Positions 1 through 7,546 are shown, counted from the stretch's first letter. The stretch: 7,724 nucleotides of DNA from CAYONP01 sp964405335 (GCA_964405335.1 CAYONP010000150.1:1-7724), one strand, 5' to 3'. Program-made: numbers and translations. The notes: generated by a model from the letters alone, not told the origin.

Positions 1-1019
1 GGAACCGCCTGGCCGGCGAGCGGCCGGACTGGTCGGCGCTGGCCGACCCGCCGACACCGCAGCAGGTGCTGGCCGAGCCGGCGGTGGCGGCCTTCGTCGC
101 GGCGGCCCAGGCGGCCGGCGTCGACGACTGGGCGGCGCTGATCGGCGCCGAGACGCCGCCCGAACCGGGCACACCGGCGGCCGAGCTGCTGGCCGATCCG
201 GTGCACCAGCCGGCCATCGCGCGGCTCGATCTCCCCGTCCGCGCGGCGCGGCTGCGTGAGTTCTGGCGCATGGACCCTGCCCGTATGGCGGCGATCGACC
301 GCGACTACGGCCCGCTCGATTGGCGCAGCGGTCCGGCGCATGTGGTCTACTGGAGCCTGGCCGGCATCGACGCCGCCGGCGGGCGCGGGCGCGACAAGGT
401 CCTCGAACGGCGGTTGTACCAGGCTCTGGTCGACGCCTTCGAGGCGGGCCGAGTGGTCTACACGCCCGGCACGATGCTGCTCGGCTGGCCCGATGTGCGG
501 CTGATCCCCACGGTCGAGCGGGCGTACGACGAGGTGCTCGCGCTCTATGCCGACGACGACTGGATGGTCGCCTCGCTCGCCGCTTCGCGCCGCGGGTTCG
601 AGACCACCGCCATCGTCGCGCTCGAAGCCACGGGCCGGCACGCCGAGGCAGTCCGCCGGTACGAGGCGCTGCGGCAGCGGTTCGCCGATGATCCGGCGTT
701 GCGCGCGACGTTCGACGAGTTCGTCAGCGGGCAGCTCGGCCTGCTGGCCGCCGGCAACGTCGATGAAGTGACCGGGCTGGCGACGACGTTTCTGATCCAA
801 GCCTATGCCACGCTGGCCGCCGGCGATGCCGATCAGGCCGGCCTGCTCGAGGGCATGGCCCGGATGGTCTACCGCCGTTACCGCGCTGAGGTGCCCGACG
901 ACCCAAACCTGCCACCGTGGGATGATCTGCGGCGCACGGCGCTGACCGCCTGCTGGCAGGGCGCCGTGCCCGAGGCGCTGCGCGGCGGCCTGCCGCCGCT
1001 GCCGGGGGCCGCGCCGTGA
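1..1019 (+). CDS. Uncharacterised alpha-helical protein with TPR-like segment (5' end outside window)
   Basis: The reading frame is already open at base 3, and the 21 codons before the first possible start (GTG at 66, no Shine-Dalgarno) read like ordinary protein. I therefore treat it as truncated at the window edge, with about 338 residues visible. No enzyme motif is recognisable. Counting from the GTG at 66, residues 80-100 carry a distinctive D-Y-G-P-L-D-W-R ... H-V-V-Y-W-S-L block. Residues 183-210 (ALEATGRHAEAVRRYEALRQ onward) have the small/large residue spacing of a tetratricopeptide-type helical hairpin. The rest is Ala/Leu/Arg-rich predicted helix, with no signal peptide or membrane segment in the visible part. 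From memory, the DYGPLDWR-type block occurs in uncharacterised proteins of PVC-group bacteria; this is unverified. The stop overlaps the next gene's GTG by 4 bp, so the two are probably co-translated. Function unknown. Confidence 0.75.
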   Translation, partial: NRLAGERPDWSALADPPTPQQVLAEPAVAAFVAAAQAAGVDDWAALIGAETPPEPGTPAAELLADPVHQPAIARLDLPVRAARLREFWRMDPARMAAIDRDYGPLDWRSGPAHVVYWSLAGIDAAGGRGRDKVLERRLYQALVDAFEAGRVVYTPGTMLLGWPDVRLIPTVERAYDEVLALYADDDWMVASLAASRRGFETTAIVALEATGRHAEAVRRYEALRQRFADDPALRATFDEFVSGQLGLLAAGNVDEVTGLATTFLIQAYATLAAGDADQAGLLEGMARMVYRRYRAEVPDDPNLPPWDDLRRTALTACWQGAVPEALRGGLPPLPGAAP

Positions 1020-1501
1020 CCATCGGGCTGATCTCCGACACGCACATGTACCGGCGCGCGCCGGCGCTGCCCGAGCCGGTCTTCAGCGCCTTTGCCGGCG
1101 TCGACCTGATCCTCCACGCCGGCGACCTGAACGACCTGGCGGTGCTCGATCCGCTGGCCGCGCTGGCCGAGGTGATTGCCGTCTGTGGCAACACCGACCC
1201 GTGGGAGACCTGCACCCAGCTCCGCGAGACGCGCCTGATCGAGCGCGCCGGCCTGCGCATCGGCCTGGCCCACGGGCACACCGGCCGCGGGCGGACCACC
1301 GCCGAGCGCGCGCGAAGCTGGTTCACCGCGGTCGACGTGGTCGTCTACGGGCACAGCCACCTGCCGGTGATCGAGCGGATCGACGGCGTGCTGTTGGTCA
1401 ACCCCGGCTCGCCGACCGATCCGCGCCGCGCCGACGGGCCGAGCGTGGCGCTGCTCGACATCGAACCGGCCGGCGTGTCGGCGCGGTTGATCACCTGGTG
1501 A
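1016..1501 (+). CDS. YfcE/MJ0936-family metallophosphoesterase (phosphodiesterase)
   Basis: A 161-residue protein with the full motif set of the small calcineurin-like phosphoesterases (YfcE/MJ0936 type): D8-x-H10 in LISDTH, G36-D37 in HAGDLND, G58-N59 in CGNTD, H86 in LAHGHTG, and G112-H113-S-H115 in YGHSHLP. It ends with the usual VNPGSPTDPR segment. These residues bind a dinuclear metal centre, typically Mn2+, in known members, which hydrolyse phosphodiesters. The natural substrate cannot be read from the sequence. The length is typical of the family, and there is no signal peptide, so it should be cytosolic. The start is the GTG at 1016, which overlaps the upstream TGA (GTGA) and places the first metal motif at the usual distance from the N terminus. 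A G-run at 1004-1008 is the only Shine-Dalgarno-like sequence, so translational coupling to gene 1 is likely. Family assignment is strong; physiological role is unknown. Confidence 0.95.
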   Translation: MTIGLISDTHMYRRAPALPEPVFSAFAGVDLILHAGDLNDLAVLDPLAALAEVIAVCGNTDPWETCTQLRETRLIERAGLRIGLAHGHTGRGRTTAERARSWFTAVDVVVYGHSHLPVIERIDGVLLVNPGSPTDPRRADGPSVALLDIEPAGVSARLITW

Positions 1502-1504
1502 GCA

Positions 1505-1534
1505 ATGACGGGCGGGCGGGCCGTGTGGTAGACT
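1505..1534 (+). promoter_or_regulatory. Candidate sigma70-like promoter for the membrane-protein pair
   Basis: The gap before gene 3 contains ATGACG (1505-1510, 4 of 6 matches to TTGACA) and TAGACT (1529-1534, 4 of 6 matches to TATAAT with the key T-A---T positions). They are separated by 18 bp. Transcription would begin near 1541, leaving a leader of about 15 nt before the ATG at 1557. This is the only gap of useful size in the left operon and supports independent transcription of genes 3 and 4. Both boxes are imperfect, and the host's promoter consensus is unknown. Confidence 0.4.
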
Positions 1535-1546
1535 GCCGAGGCGGCA
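1528..1546 (+). repeat. GTAG plus small hairpin, possible solitary degenerate palindromic repeat
   Basis: GTAG (1528-1531) is followed after two bases by a hairpin, TGCCG (1534-1538), loop AGG, CGGCA (1542-1546). The 11-mer GCCGAGGCGGC at 1535-1545 is identical to the right half of the palindrome repeated five times near the window end (for example 7472-7482), and both sites start with GTAG. This could be a shortened solitary copy of that repeat. In DNA this GC-rich a chance match is quite possible, and the segment overlaps the candidate -10 box. Confidence 0.3.
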
Positions 1547-1556
1547 CAGGCTGAGC

Positions 1557-2369
1557 ATGCGCATTACCCTTGAGGACTTGCGGCTCTATTTCTCCGATCA
1601 GCATGGCGACGTCATGTCGGCCTTCGGCGTGGCCGGGTTGGCGGCGCTGATGATGCTCATCGCCCGGCTGTCGGAGAACCAGGTCCTGGCGCTGGTGGCG
1701 TTCGTCAACCTGGCCTTTCTGTGGGTCCCGCTGGGCGGCATCTGGCACCGCCGCCGGCTGCGCGAGCGGTGGAAGCAGGCCGGACTCGACGGCGAGCTGC
1801 TGCGCCACTGCGCCAAGGTCGCCGAGGTCGACTCGTCGCTCGATGAGCACGTCGACACGGTGCTGGCCGTCTACTCGACCATCTACGACCTCAGCCGCCA
1901 CACCGCCTGGTTCCAGTACTCCGGCGCCATGGGCGAGCATCTGGCCACGGTGCGCGAGGGACTGATCGCCTTCTTCCAGCGGGTCGAGCGGGTCGACGAG
2001 CTGCGCAAGCTGTACGACCGCTGCGCCGAGAGCCTGCGCCGCCCCGGTCGGCTGGCGGCGCTGCAGGGCCGGGTCGACAAGGAGTATCACCTGCTCGAGA
2101 CGTTCGCCGACGCGTTTGAGCGGGCGCTGCTCGACTTCAGCGAAGCGCTCGCCGCGGCGATGGGCTCCGGTGGCGAGGAGGCGATGACCGCTCAGCTCTC
2201 CGACTTCTCCTCGTCGATGCGCCGCCTGGCCCAGAGCATCGACGAGGCCGAGAGCGCCGAGCAGATCTTCCGCGAGGCGATGGACGAGGGCCTCGAGTTC
2301 GAACGGCTCCTGGCCGAGGACGACGCCCTCGCCTTTGACGACGACCTGCTCGAACACGAGCAGCGCTGA
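1557..2369 (+). CDS. Two-helix membrane protein with helical soluble domain and acidic tail, unknown function
   Basis: 270 residues starting at the ATG at 1557, with only a weak AGG-type ribosome site upstream. A short amphipathic N terminus (residues 1-17) leads into two predicted membrane helices, about residues 18-37 and 42-62, joined by a very short turn. A basic stretch, HRRRLRERWK (64-73), follows and, by the positive-inside rule, places the rest in the cytoplasm. Residues 74-225 are predicted helices and possibly coiled coil. The last 40 residues are strongly acidic (for example LLAEDDALAFDDDLLEHEQR). No known catalytic or binding motif is visible. Residues 71-104 align without gaps to residues 79-112 of the next gene's product, with 12 of 34 identical (W, G-L, E-L-L, E-x-D, L-x-E, D, L), and both have the same membrane-hairpin layout, so the two are probably paralogues. 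Membrane scaffolding or interaction with the partner protein is a guess. Confidence 0.85.
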   Translation: MRITLEDLRLYFSDQHGDVMSAFGVAGLAALMMLIARLSENQVLALVAFVNLAFLWVPLGGIWHRRRLRERWKQAGLDGELLRHCAKVAEVDSSLDEHVDTVLAVYSTIYDLSRHTAWFQYSGAMGEHLATVREGLIAFFQRVERVDELRKLYDRCAESLRRPGRLAALQGRVDKEYHLLETFADAFERALLDFSEALAAAMGSGGEEAMTAQLSDFSSSMRRLAQSIDEAESAEQIFREAMDEGLEFERLLAEDDALAFDDDLLEHEQR

Positions 2370-2376
2370 ACCGCGC

Positions 2377-2982
2377 GTGGACTGCACCGCCGCCAACATC
2401 CGCCGCGAGTTTGCCACCCGCCGCACGCTCTGGGTGCAGGTCATCGGCCTGGCCGCCACGCTGCTGCTGCTGATCGAGGCGGCGCGCTGGGCCGCCGCGG
2501 CGGGCTCGGTGCTGTTGGTCGCCGGCGTCGTGCTGATCGTCGGCTGCGGCGGCGCGCTGCTGTCGGGCTTCCTCGCGGTCGCTGTGCGACGCGCCTCGTT
2601 CGAGGCGGAGCTGTGGCGCAAGTTCGGCCTGTCGGCCGAACTGCTGCAGGCGGTGGATGCCGCCGGTGAGCTGGACGAGACCCTCACCGAGCAGCTCGAC
2701 CAGGCGCTGCGCAATCTCCGCTCGCTCGCCGCGGTGGCCAACCAGGCCGATCCGCTGGGGCTCGAGCCCGACGCGCAGTCGCTGGTCGAGGCGGGCGAGC
2801 GGGCGCTGACGGCGGCGCTCGAGGCGCTGCCCGCCGCCGAGCGGCTCGGCTCGGTCGGCCACGCGCTGGCCGACGCCTCGGCCAGCCTCATCTCGGCCCT
2901 CGCGGCGCACCGTCAGGGCGACGGCGAGCGCCAGGCCGAAGCCCTCGCCGCGCTGCGCGCGGCGGCCGGCGAGCTGGCCTGA
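2377..2982 (+). CDS. Two-helix membrane protein, probable paralogue of the upstream gene, unknown function
   Basis: 201 residues from the GTG at 2377, 7 bp after the upstream stop. A longer version from the TTG at 2335 would overlap gene 3 by 35 bp. I prefer the GTG because it places the first membrane helix at the same distance from the N terminus as in the neighbour (about residue 18); neither start has a good Shine-Dalgarno. Membrane helices are predicted at about residues 17-38 and 43-66, followed by RR (71-72) and an Ala/Leu/Glu-rich helical domain to the end. The block around residues 79-112 (LWRKFGLSAELL ... EQLDQAL) matches the upstream protein at 12 of 34 positions. It lacks that protein's acidic tail and is about 70 residues shorter. 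The two genes are probably one operon, and a hetero-oligomeric membrane complex is a reasonable inference. No catalytic motif is seen and the function is unknown. Confidence 0.8.
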   Translation: MDCTAANIRREFATRRTLWVQVIGLAATLLLLIEAARWAAAAGSVLLVAGVVLIVGCGGALLSGFLAVAVRRASFEAELWRKFGLSAELLQAVDAAGELDETLTEQLDQALRNLRSLAAVANQADPLGLEPDAQSLVEAGERALTAALEALPAAERLGSVGHALADASASLISALAAHRQGDGERQAEALAALRAAAGELA

Positions 2983-3001
2983 CGCGGCCTCAGCGCAGCT
3001 C
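2971..3001. terminator. Interrupted inverted repeat spanning both stop codons of converging genes
   Basis: GAGCTG (2971-2976) pairs with CAGCTC (2996-3001), and CTGA (2979-2982) pairs with TCAG (2990-2993). The arms are separated by a symmetric two-base mismatch and a 7-nt loop. The arms contain the TGA of the plus gene and the complement of the TGA of the minus gene. It would form the same hairpin in transcripts from either side, so it may act as a bidirectional end-of-transcript structure. There is no T-run on either side, so it is not a classical intrinsic terminator. Confidence 0.35.
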
Positions 3002-6000
3002 GAACCAGAGCTCGACCCGGATCGGCTCGCCCTCGGCCACGCCGATACCCTCCAGGTAGGGCCAGCTCGGCGGCTGGGTGAACACCGCGGTGCTCACCCG
3101 CGAGGTGGCCCGCTGGCCGTCGGCGAGCTCCAGCTCGAGCACGAACCGGCGCACCTTGAAGAAGTCGAGCGCCGGATTGCTCAGCTCGAGCAGGTTGCGC
3201 GCGGCCAGCGTGGCGATCACCTCGGCCGGCAGCGGCAGACGAACGCCCTCGCTCCAGATGCCTTCCTGCTCGCGGCCGCCGGCATTCGGCAGCCGGCCGC
3301 AGGCCACGCCGTTGAGCGTAACCGTCACCGGATAGGTGTCGCTGCCCTCCAAGCCGCAGCCGTCGAAGATCAACGTCGCGGAGCGTGCAGCCCGCAGATC
3401 GGCCACGGTCAGGCCATCAACCATCGCCGGGCCGGGCGCTGTGGCGTACGGTCCGTCGCCCTGCTCCAGCGTGCGGACGAGCTGCTCGGCCGGCGACTCG
3501 AGGCGCGCATCGGCCCAGCAAGCCCAGTCACCGCTTGAGTTGTCGGCCTCGCCGACATCGGCGATCAGCTTCAGCCGGACCGTCTGCCCGCGCCAGCGAG
3601 TCACGTCGGCCTCGAGCGGCTCCCAGGCGTGCTCGGCCACCTGGTGCCGGCCGGCTTCGGTCTCGGTGCCGTCCTGCTCGACCACCGCGACGATGAACAG
3701 GATGCCGTCGCCGGCGTCGCTGCCGTCGCGCTTGCCCACCGCGCAACGGAAGGCGACCGGCTCGTCGGGCAACTGCAGCGGCTCCAGCAGCGCGAAGGTG
3801 TAGCCCGGGCCGGTCTGGTACGGCGGGTGCATGAACAAGCCGGAGCGTTGCTCGCCGCCGCAGGCCATGCGGTCATCGTGGCAGAGGGCGCCGGTGCCCG
3901 CGAAATCGGCCGATTCATCGCCGCCGCGGATCCGCCGGCCGGCGCGATGGTCCCAGCGCACGCCGGCCAGATGCCGCAGCCCACGCACCGTGCGCAGCAC
4001 GTAGTCACGCTCGACCGTCGCCTCGCCGGCGGACAGCGCCACCCGCAGCGGGGCGACCGACTCCGCCTCGGCCGGCGGTAACGGCACGGCTGCCGCAACC
4101 GGCAGACCGGGGATCAGCCGCACCGCCTGCTGGTCGTCGTTGACCGTGACCATGCCATCTTGCGCGGAGGCCAGGTGGGAGACCATCGCGATGCGCAGCG
4201 TGTCGCCTTCCAGCGCCGCGGAGAGCTCGGCGGCCGGCACGACGATGAAGTCGATCCACCCGCCCTCGTGGGCGACGAAGTGGTGGTCGCCCGGCTGCGC
4301 CTCGGGTGGGATCACCACCTCGGCCACCGTCGCGCCGCGCACGGTGACTCGCTCGCCGGGCACCACCTGGTCGCGTTCGGCGCCGACCTCGACCACCGGC
4401 GCGTCACTCGGTGTCAAAAGATAACTGACCGCGCCCTGGACCGGCATGACCCAGGCCAGCCCGCGGGCGACGCGCACCTCGGCCGGGCCGATGGGGTTGC
4501 GCGCCTCATCGAGCGCCACGGCGGTGGCGTTGCCGCCGAGGTCGAACCCGCACTCGGCGCCGTCCCACGGGATCAGCTCCCAGCCGTCGCCGTCGCGCCG
4601 GCAGACCGCGAGGCCGTTGCCGGCGACCCATTCGAGGCGCGTGAACCGCCCGCGGGCGTCGAAATAGAGGTACTCGGGCGAAACGCAGGAGTCGATCCGG
4701 TGGCCCTCCGGCCCGCCCGAGAAGACCTGGACCTCGCCATCGCCACTCCGCCCGGCGTAGCCGTTCGGGGGCAGCTTGTACTTCTCGCCGTCGACCTCGA
4801 CGGACAGTCTCTCGGTCGGGTGGCCGTTGACCACGGTGACCGTGCCGTCGGTGTAGCGGTTGACCACCTGGCTGCGCTCGAAGGCGCCGCTGGCGACGGC
4901 ATGGCTGGTGTCGTGGAGCGTGCCGTCGGCCGCGGCGTAGCGCGTCTCGGCGATGCTCGCCTGGGTGTACCGCGCGGCGAGCTGCTGGACCATGTGATAG
5001 CTGCGCAGCCCGTTCTGGAAGCCGCCCTCGAAGGCCAGGAAGCCGGGGTGGCCGAAGGCGATGGTGGCGGCCAGGAAGCGGTCGATCACGGCGTCGCGGT
5101 CCTCGCGCGTGCTGCCCCAGTCGATACTGCCGTAGAACATCTCCGGATTGCCCATGCCGAAGTTGCAGCCGAGATCGTGGAGCTTGAGCAGATCGAAGTC
5201 GACCAGCCACGGCCGGCGCCACAACTGGCCGTTGTACTCCTGGCCGTAATTGCCGTCGGTCAGGCCGTGGAGGAAGGTGTGGTATGTGCCCTCGCTGTAG
5301 ACCGGCCCGCCCCAGGCCAGGCGCTGGAGCAGCATGATCTCGCCCCAGGCATAGAACGTCTGGGCAAACGTGCCGGCGCCGGGGGCGCGGGCATCGTAGT
5401 CGGTCCGGCCCCACGGCGGGATGGCCGTGTGGACATCGCAGTAGGCGGTCGAGAAGCCGAACTTGCGCTCGATCCGCGGCGCCAGCGCCTGGCAGGCCTC
5501 GACGGCGAACAGCGGCTTCGGCGCGTAGCAGCGCGGCCAGGCGGTCTCGAGCTGACCGTCCGAGCGGCGGATGACCCGGTCGGGGTCCCAGAACTCGTTC
5601 ACCGGCGCGAAGTCGGTGTAGTTGTTGTACGGCCCATAGACATAGCCCAGCTCGTCTTGCATCACCCGCGCGTAGTCGTGCGCCGACTCGTCGCCACCGC
5701 GGCCGGGCGCGGCTTCGGTGCGGAAGGTGAAGCTCTCGCCGGCATCGCGCCACATCGTCTCGTGGTCGGTGATGATCAGGTGGCGCAGGCCGTAGCGGTG
5801 CGCCCGGCGCCAATGGGCCGCGTCGGACTCCCGGTTGCCGGCGCCGTGTGCCCGCCAGACGCCGGTGCCGGTCACCGCGCGGTAGGGCGAGGGCGGATTG
5901 GCGATGTTCGGCAGCACCTCTTCGATCCGCGGCGAGACGGTGACGAACAGCCGCTCGTAGACGTCGTTGCGCGCGCCGTCGGTCTTCGGGCGGTAGCGCG

Positions 6001-7300
6001 CTCCGCCGTTGTAGCCCACCGCCTCGCCCTCATCGCCCGGCGAACCGAACAACTCCGACGCGTTCGAGCCGTACCAGCAGGTGTTGCCCATCAGGAACAG
6101 CGGCTCGTCGCCCGTCGCGGCGACCAGCAGCGGCCGGCCGGGGGCATAGAGGTAGAACGGCACCTGCACCGACCGCGCGCCGTCGAGCCCGGCACACCGG
6201 CCGTAACGCACCTCGGCCACCACGCCGCCGGGCGCCGCGACGTCGATCACCAACGACTTGGCCCACAACCGCAGCGTGTAGGTCACCTCGACGCTCACCC
6301 CGCCGGCGCCGAGCCGCCAGCGGCTGACCACCGTGTCGACAACCTGCTCGCTGCCGAGATGCTCGAACTGCTCCGGCGCCGTCGGACCGGCCTCGGTGGC
6401 CAGCATCAAACCGCCGCCGGCACACGGCCCGAACGCCGGTCGGTCGGCCCACTGCGCCGTCAGGCCGTCGAACCCGCCGTCGCGCGGCTGGTAACGATAG
6501 ACCAGCCGCCCATCGGCGCCAGCGTACTCGAAGAGGAACGCCTCGCCGTCGGTCCGCAGCGTGGTGGCGTAGCCCTCGGTCAGATTGCTCGGCAGGATGG
6601 TCTCGGGCCGGGTGGGGAAGGGCAGCCGGCCCGGACCCGTGTTGGCGCCGACATCCTGGCCGGGGAACGGATCGAGATTCCGCCGCGGGCGCGGGGCGTA
6701 GCTCAGCGGCGCGAGCTGTTCGCGAAACAGGCTCAGGTCGTCGAGCCACAGACTACGATCGTCGACATTGTGCCCACCGGTGAGCTCGATCGCGGTCAGG
6801 CTCGCGCCGCGCTCCAGCGCCTCGCGCTGTGCAGGGTTGAGCTTGATGTAGCTAAGGAACCAGTAGTCGGCGTTGACGCGGTAGACCGGCACCGTGACGG
6901 CTTCGCCACCGGCGGTGGCGAAGACCGCCGCGATGGTCACCGGCGGCGTGGTCGCGTCGGTCACCCAACCCCAGTTGTTGCCCCAGGTCCAGAGCGCGAT
7001 GGTGTCGAACCCGTCGGGGCAGGGCAGCGGCGCCGGTGGCACCAGGCGGACCGTCGGCTGACGGCCGTCGGCGCGATAGGTCACCTTGCCGGTCGACTGC
7101 CCCCACAGCCGCCGCTCTTGGCTGAGCTCCAGCGAGGCCACCGCCTCGCGCACCTCGACCGTCCAGCCGTCGAGATTCTCGAACTCGACCAGGGGAGGGT
7201 AGGGGTTGTCGACCCGCCCGGCGCGGTCCATCTCATACGGCCGCACCCCCTCGCCCTGCCCAACGATGAGCAGGCCCAGCCCAACCATCAGCGCCGCCAT
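2990..7300 (-). CDS. Large exported multi-domain protein, putative glycoside hydrolase of unassigned family
   Basis: About 1,436 residues. I chose the ATG at 7300 because GGAG (7307-7310) lies 6 nt upstream and translation then begins at a hydrophobic segment (MAALMVGLGLLIVG) suited to export; an in-frame GTG at 7372 has no ribosome site. With the ATG as residue 1, residues 30-195 look like a beta-rich carbohydrate-binding-type sandwich ending in SLWLDDLSLF. Residues 225-460 look like a second sandwich. About 475-770 look like a TIM-barrel core with strands HLIITDHETMW, YNNYTDFAPVNEFW, STAYCDVHTA and GGPVYSEGTYH. D622 (CDV) and E670 (YSEG) are my candidates for nucleophile and acid/base, in the order and roughly the spacing of GH101/GH129-like retaining enzymes. 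Further beta domains follow, including a galactose-binding-like sandwich (about 1150-1270) and a C-terminal beta domain (1290-1436). Polysaccharide or glycoconjugate cleavage outside the cytoplasm is inferred from architecture only. Confidence 0.85.
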   Translation of the reverse strand: MAALMVGLGLLIVGQGEGVRPYEMDRAGRVDNPYPPLVEFENLDGWTVEVREAVASLELSQERRLWGQSTGKVTYRADGRQPTVRLVPPAPLPCPDGFDTIALWTWGNNWGWVTDATTPPVTIAAVFATAGGEAVTVPVYRVNADYWFLSYIKLNPAQREALERGASLTAIELTGGHNVDDRSLWLDDLSLFREQLAPLSYAPRPRRNLDPFPGQDVGANTGPGRLPFPTRPETILPSNLTEGYATTLRTDGEAFLFEYAGADGRLVYRYQPRDGGFDGLTAQWADRPAFGPCAGGGLMLATEAGPTAPEQFEHLGSEQVVDTVVSRWRLGAGGVSVEVTYTLRLWAKSLVIDVAAPGGVVAEVRYGRCAGLDGARSVQVPFYLYAPGRPLLVAATGDEPLFLMGNTCWYGSNASELFGSPGDEGEAVGYNGGARYRPKTDGARNDVYERLFVTVSPRIEEVLPNIANPPSPYRAVTGTGVWRAHGAGNRESDAAHWRRAHRYGLRHLIITDHETMWRDAGESFTFRTEAAPGRGGDESAHDYARVMQDELGYVYGPYNNYTDFAPVNEFWDPDRVIRRSDGQLETAWPRCYAPKPLFAVEACQALAPRIERKFGFSTAYCDVHTAIPPWGRTDYDARAPGAGTFAQTFYAWGEIMLLQRLAWGGPVYSEGTYHTFLHGLTDGNYGQEYNGQLWRRPWLVDFDLLKLHDLGCNFGMGNPEMFYGSIDWGSTREDRDAVIDRFLAATIAFGHPGFLAFEGGFQNGLRSYHMVQQLAARYTQASIAETRYAAADGTLHDTSHAVASGAFERSQVVNRYTDGTVTVVNGHPTERLSVEVDGEKYKLPPNGYAGRSGDGEVQVFSGGPEGHRIDSCVSPEYLYFDARGRFTRLEWVAGNGLAVCRRDGDGWELIPWDGAECGFDLGGNATAVALDEARNPIGPAEVRVARGLAWVMPVQGAVSYLLTPSDAPVVEVGAERDQVVPGERVTVRGATVAEVVIPPEAQPGDHHFVAHEGGWIDFIVVPAAELSAALEGDTLRIAMVSHLASAQDGMVTVNDDQQAVRLIPGLPVAAAVPLPPAEAESVAPLRVALSAGEATVERDYVLRTVRGLRHLAGVRWDHRAGRRIRGGDESADFAGTGALCHDDRMACGGEQRSGLFMHPPYQTGPGYTFALLEPLQLPDEPVAFRCAVGKRDGSDAGDGILFIVAVVEQDGTETEAGRHQVAEHAWEPLEADVTRWRGQTVRLKLIADVGEADNSSGDWACWADARLESPAEQLVRTLEQGDGPYATAPGPAMVDGLTVADLRAARSATLIFDGCGLEGSDTYPVTVTLNGVACGRLPNAGGREQEGIWSEGVRLPLPAEVIATLAARNLLELSNPALDFFKVRRFVLELELADGQRATSRVSTAVFTQPPSWPYLEGIGVAEGEPIRVELWFELR

Positions 7301-7306
7301 GAGCGT

Positions 7307-7310
7307 CTCC
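7307..7310 (-). promoter_or_regulatory. Shine-Dalgarno that decides the start of the large exported protein
   Basis: Read on the minus strand this is GGAG followed by six bases (ACGCTC) and then ATG at 7300. It is the best ribosome site upstream of any in-frame start here. The alternative starts at 7372 (GTG) and 7330 (GTG) lack one. Confidence 0.6.
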
Positions 7311-7457
7311 GCTGCCCGGCCAGATTCCACACCCAGCCCGACCGCCCTGCCGCCAAGGGCCAAATGCGCCACGGCCGGTCGGTACGTAACGGTTGGCTAC
7401 TGATCTCCGGGGCAGTCGGGATGTGAGCACCGACATGTTGGGAGGCGATGGGCCGGT
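7311..7457. other. Non-coding leader region of the large minus-strand gene, no clear promoter
   Basis: Between the large gene's ribosome site and the repeat array there is no credible gene. The frame of the large gene stays open to a GTG at 7372, but without a ribosome site. Around 7384-7440 the base composition is somewhat less GC-rich than elsewhere, as expected of a promoter region. I could not find a convincing -35/-10 pair on the minus strand. Confidence 0.4.
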
Positions 7458-7529
7458 GGTAGCGCCGCCTCGCCGAGGCGGCCGGTGTGGGCGGCGCACG
7501 AGGTAGGGCCGCCTCGCCGAGGCGGCCGG

Positions 7530-7546
7530 CCCGTTCGGCGAAGGGG
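7530..7546 (-). repeat. Degenerate inverted hairpin between copies 2 and 3
   Basis: CCCGTTCGGCGAAGGGG forms a hairpin: CCC/GGG, one G-G mismatch, TTC/GAA and loop GGC. Its centre TCGGCGA is the reverse complement of TCGCCGA, the centre of the main palindrome, so it looks like an inverted member of the same family with different arms. The GTAG foot is missing from this copy. Confidence 0.5.

Noticed and set aside
2335..2376. TTG start at 2335 for the second membrane protein
   Set aside because: It would add 14 Thr/Ser-rich residues encoded within the acidic tail of the preceding gene. The GTG at 2377 aligns better with the paralogue's N terminus.
1491..2910. Long minus-strand open frames opposite the two membrane-protein genes
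   Set aside because: The products are compositionally biased (Ser/Arg/Ala or His/Gln-rich) and lie fully opposite genes that show membrane helices and mutual similarity on the plus strand.
7301..7372. Start of the large protein at the GTG at 7372 (24 extra residues)
   Set aside because: No Shine-Dalgarno precedes it, and the ATG at 7300 has GGAG at 6-nt spacing. The longer form would add two arginines ahead of the hydrophobic segment, so it is not excluded.
4160..7426. A 1,088-codon open frame antisense to the large exported protein
   Set aside because: Its translation is low-complexity Arg/Ala/Gly/Asp-rich with no domain or ribosome site. The opposite strand encodes a protein with coherent secondary structure and motifs. 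Long antisense frames are expected at this GC content.
7373..7440. Promoter for the large minus-strand gene
   Set aside because: Only weak TA-containing hexamers are present, with no matching -35 element at a suitable distance, so none could be supported.
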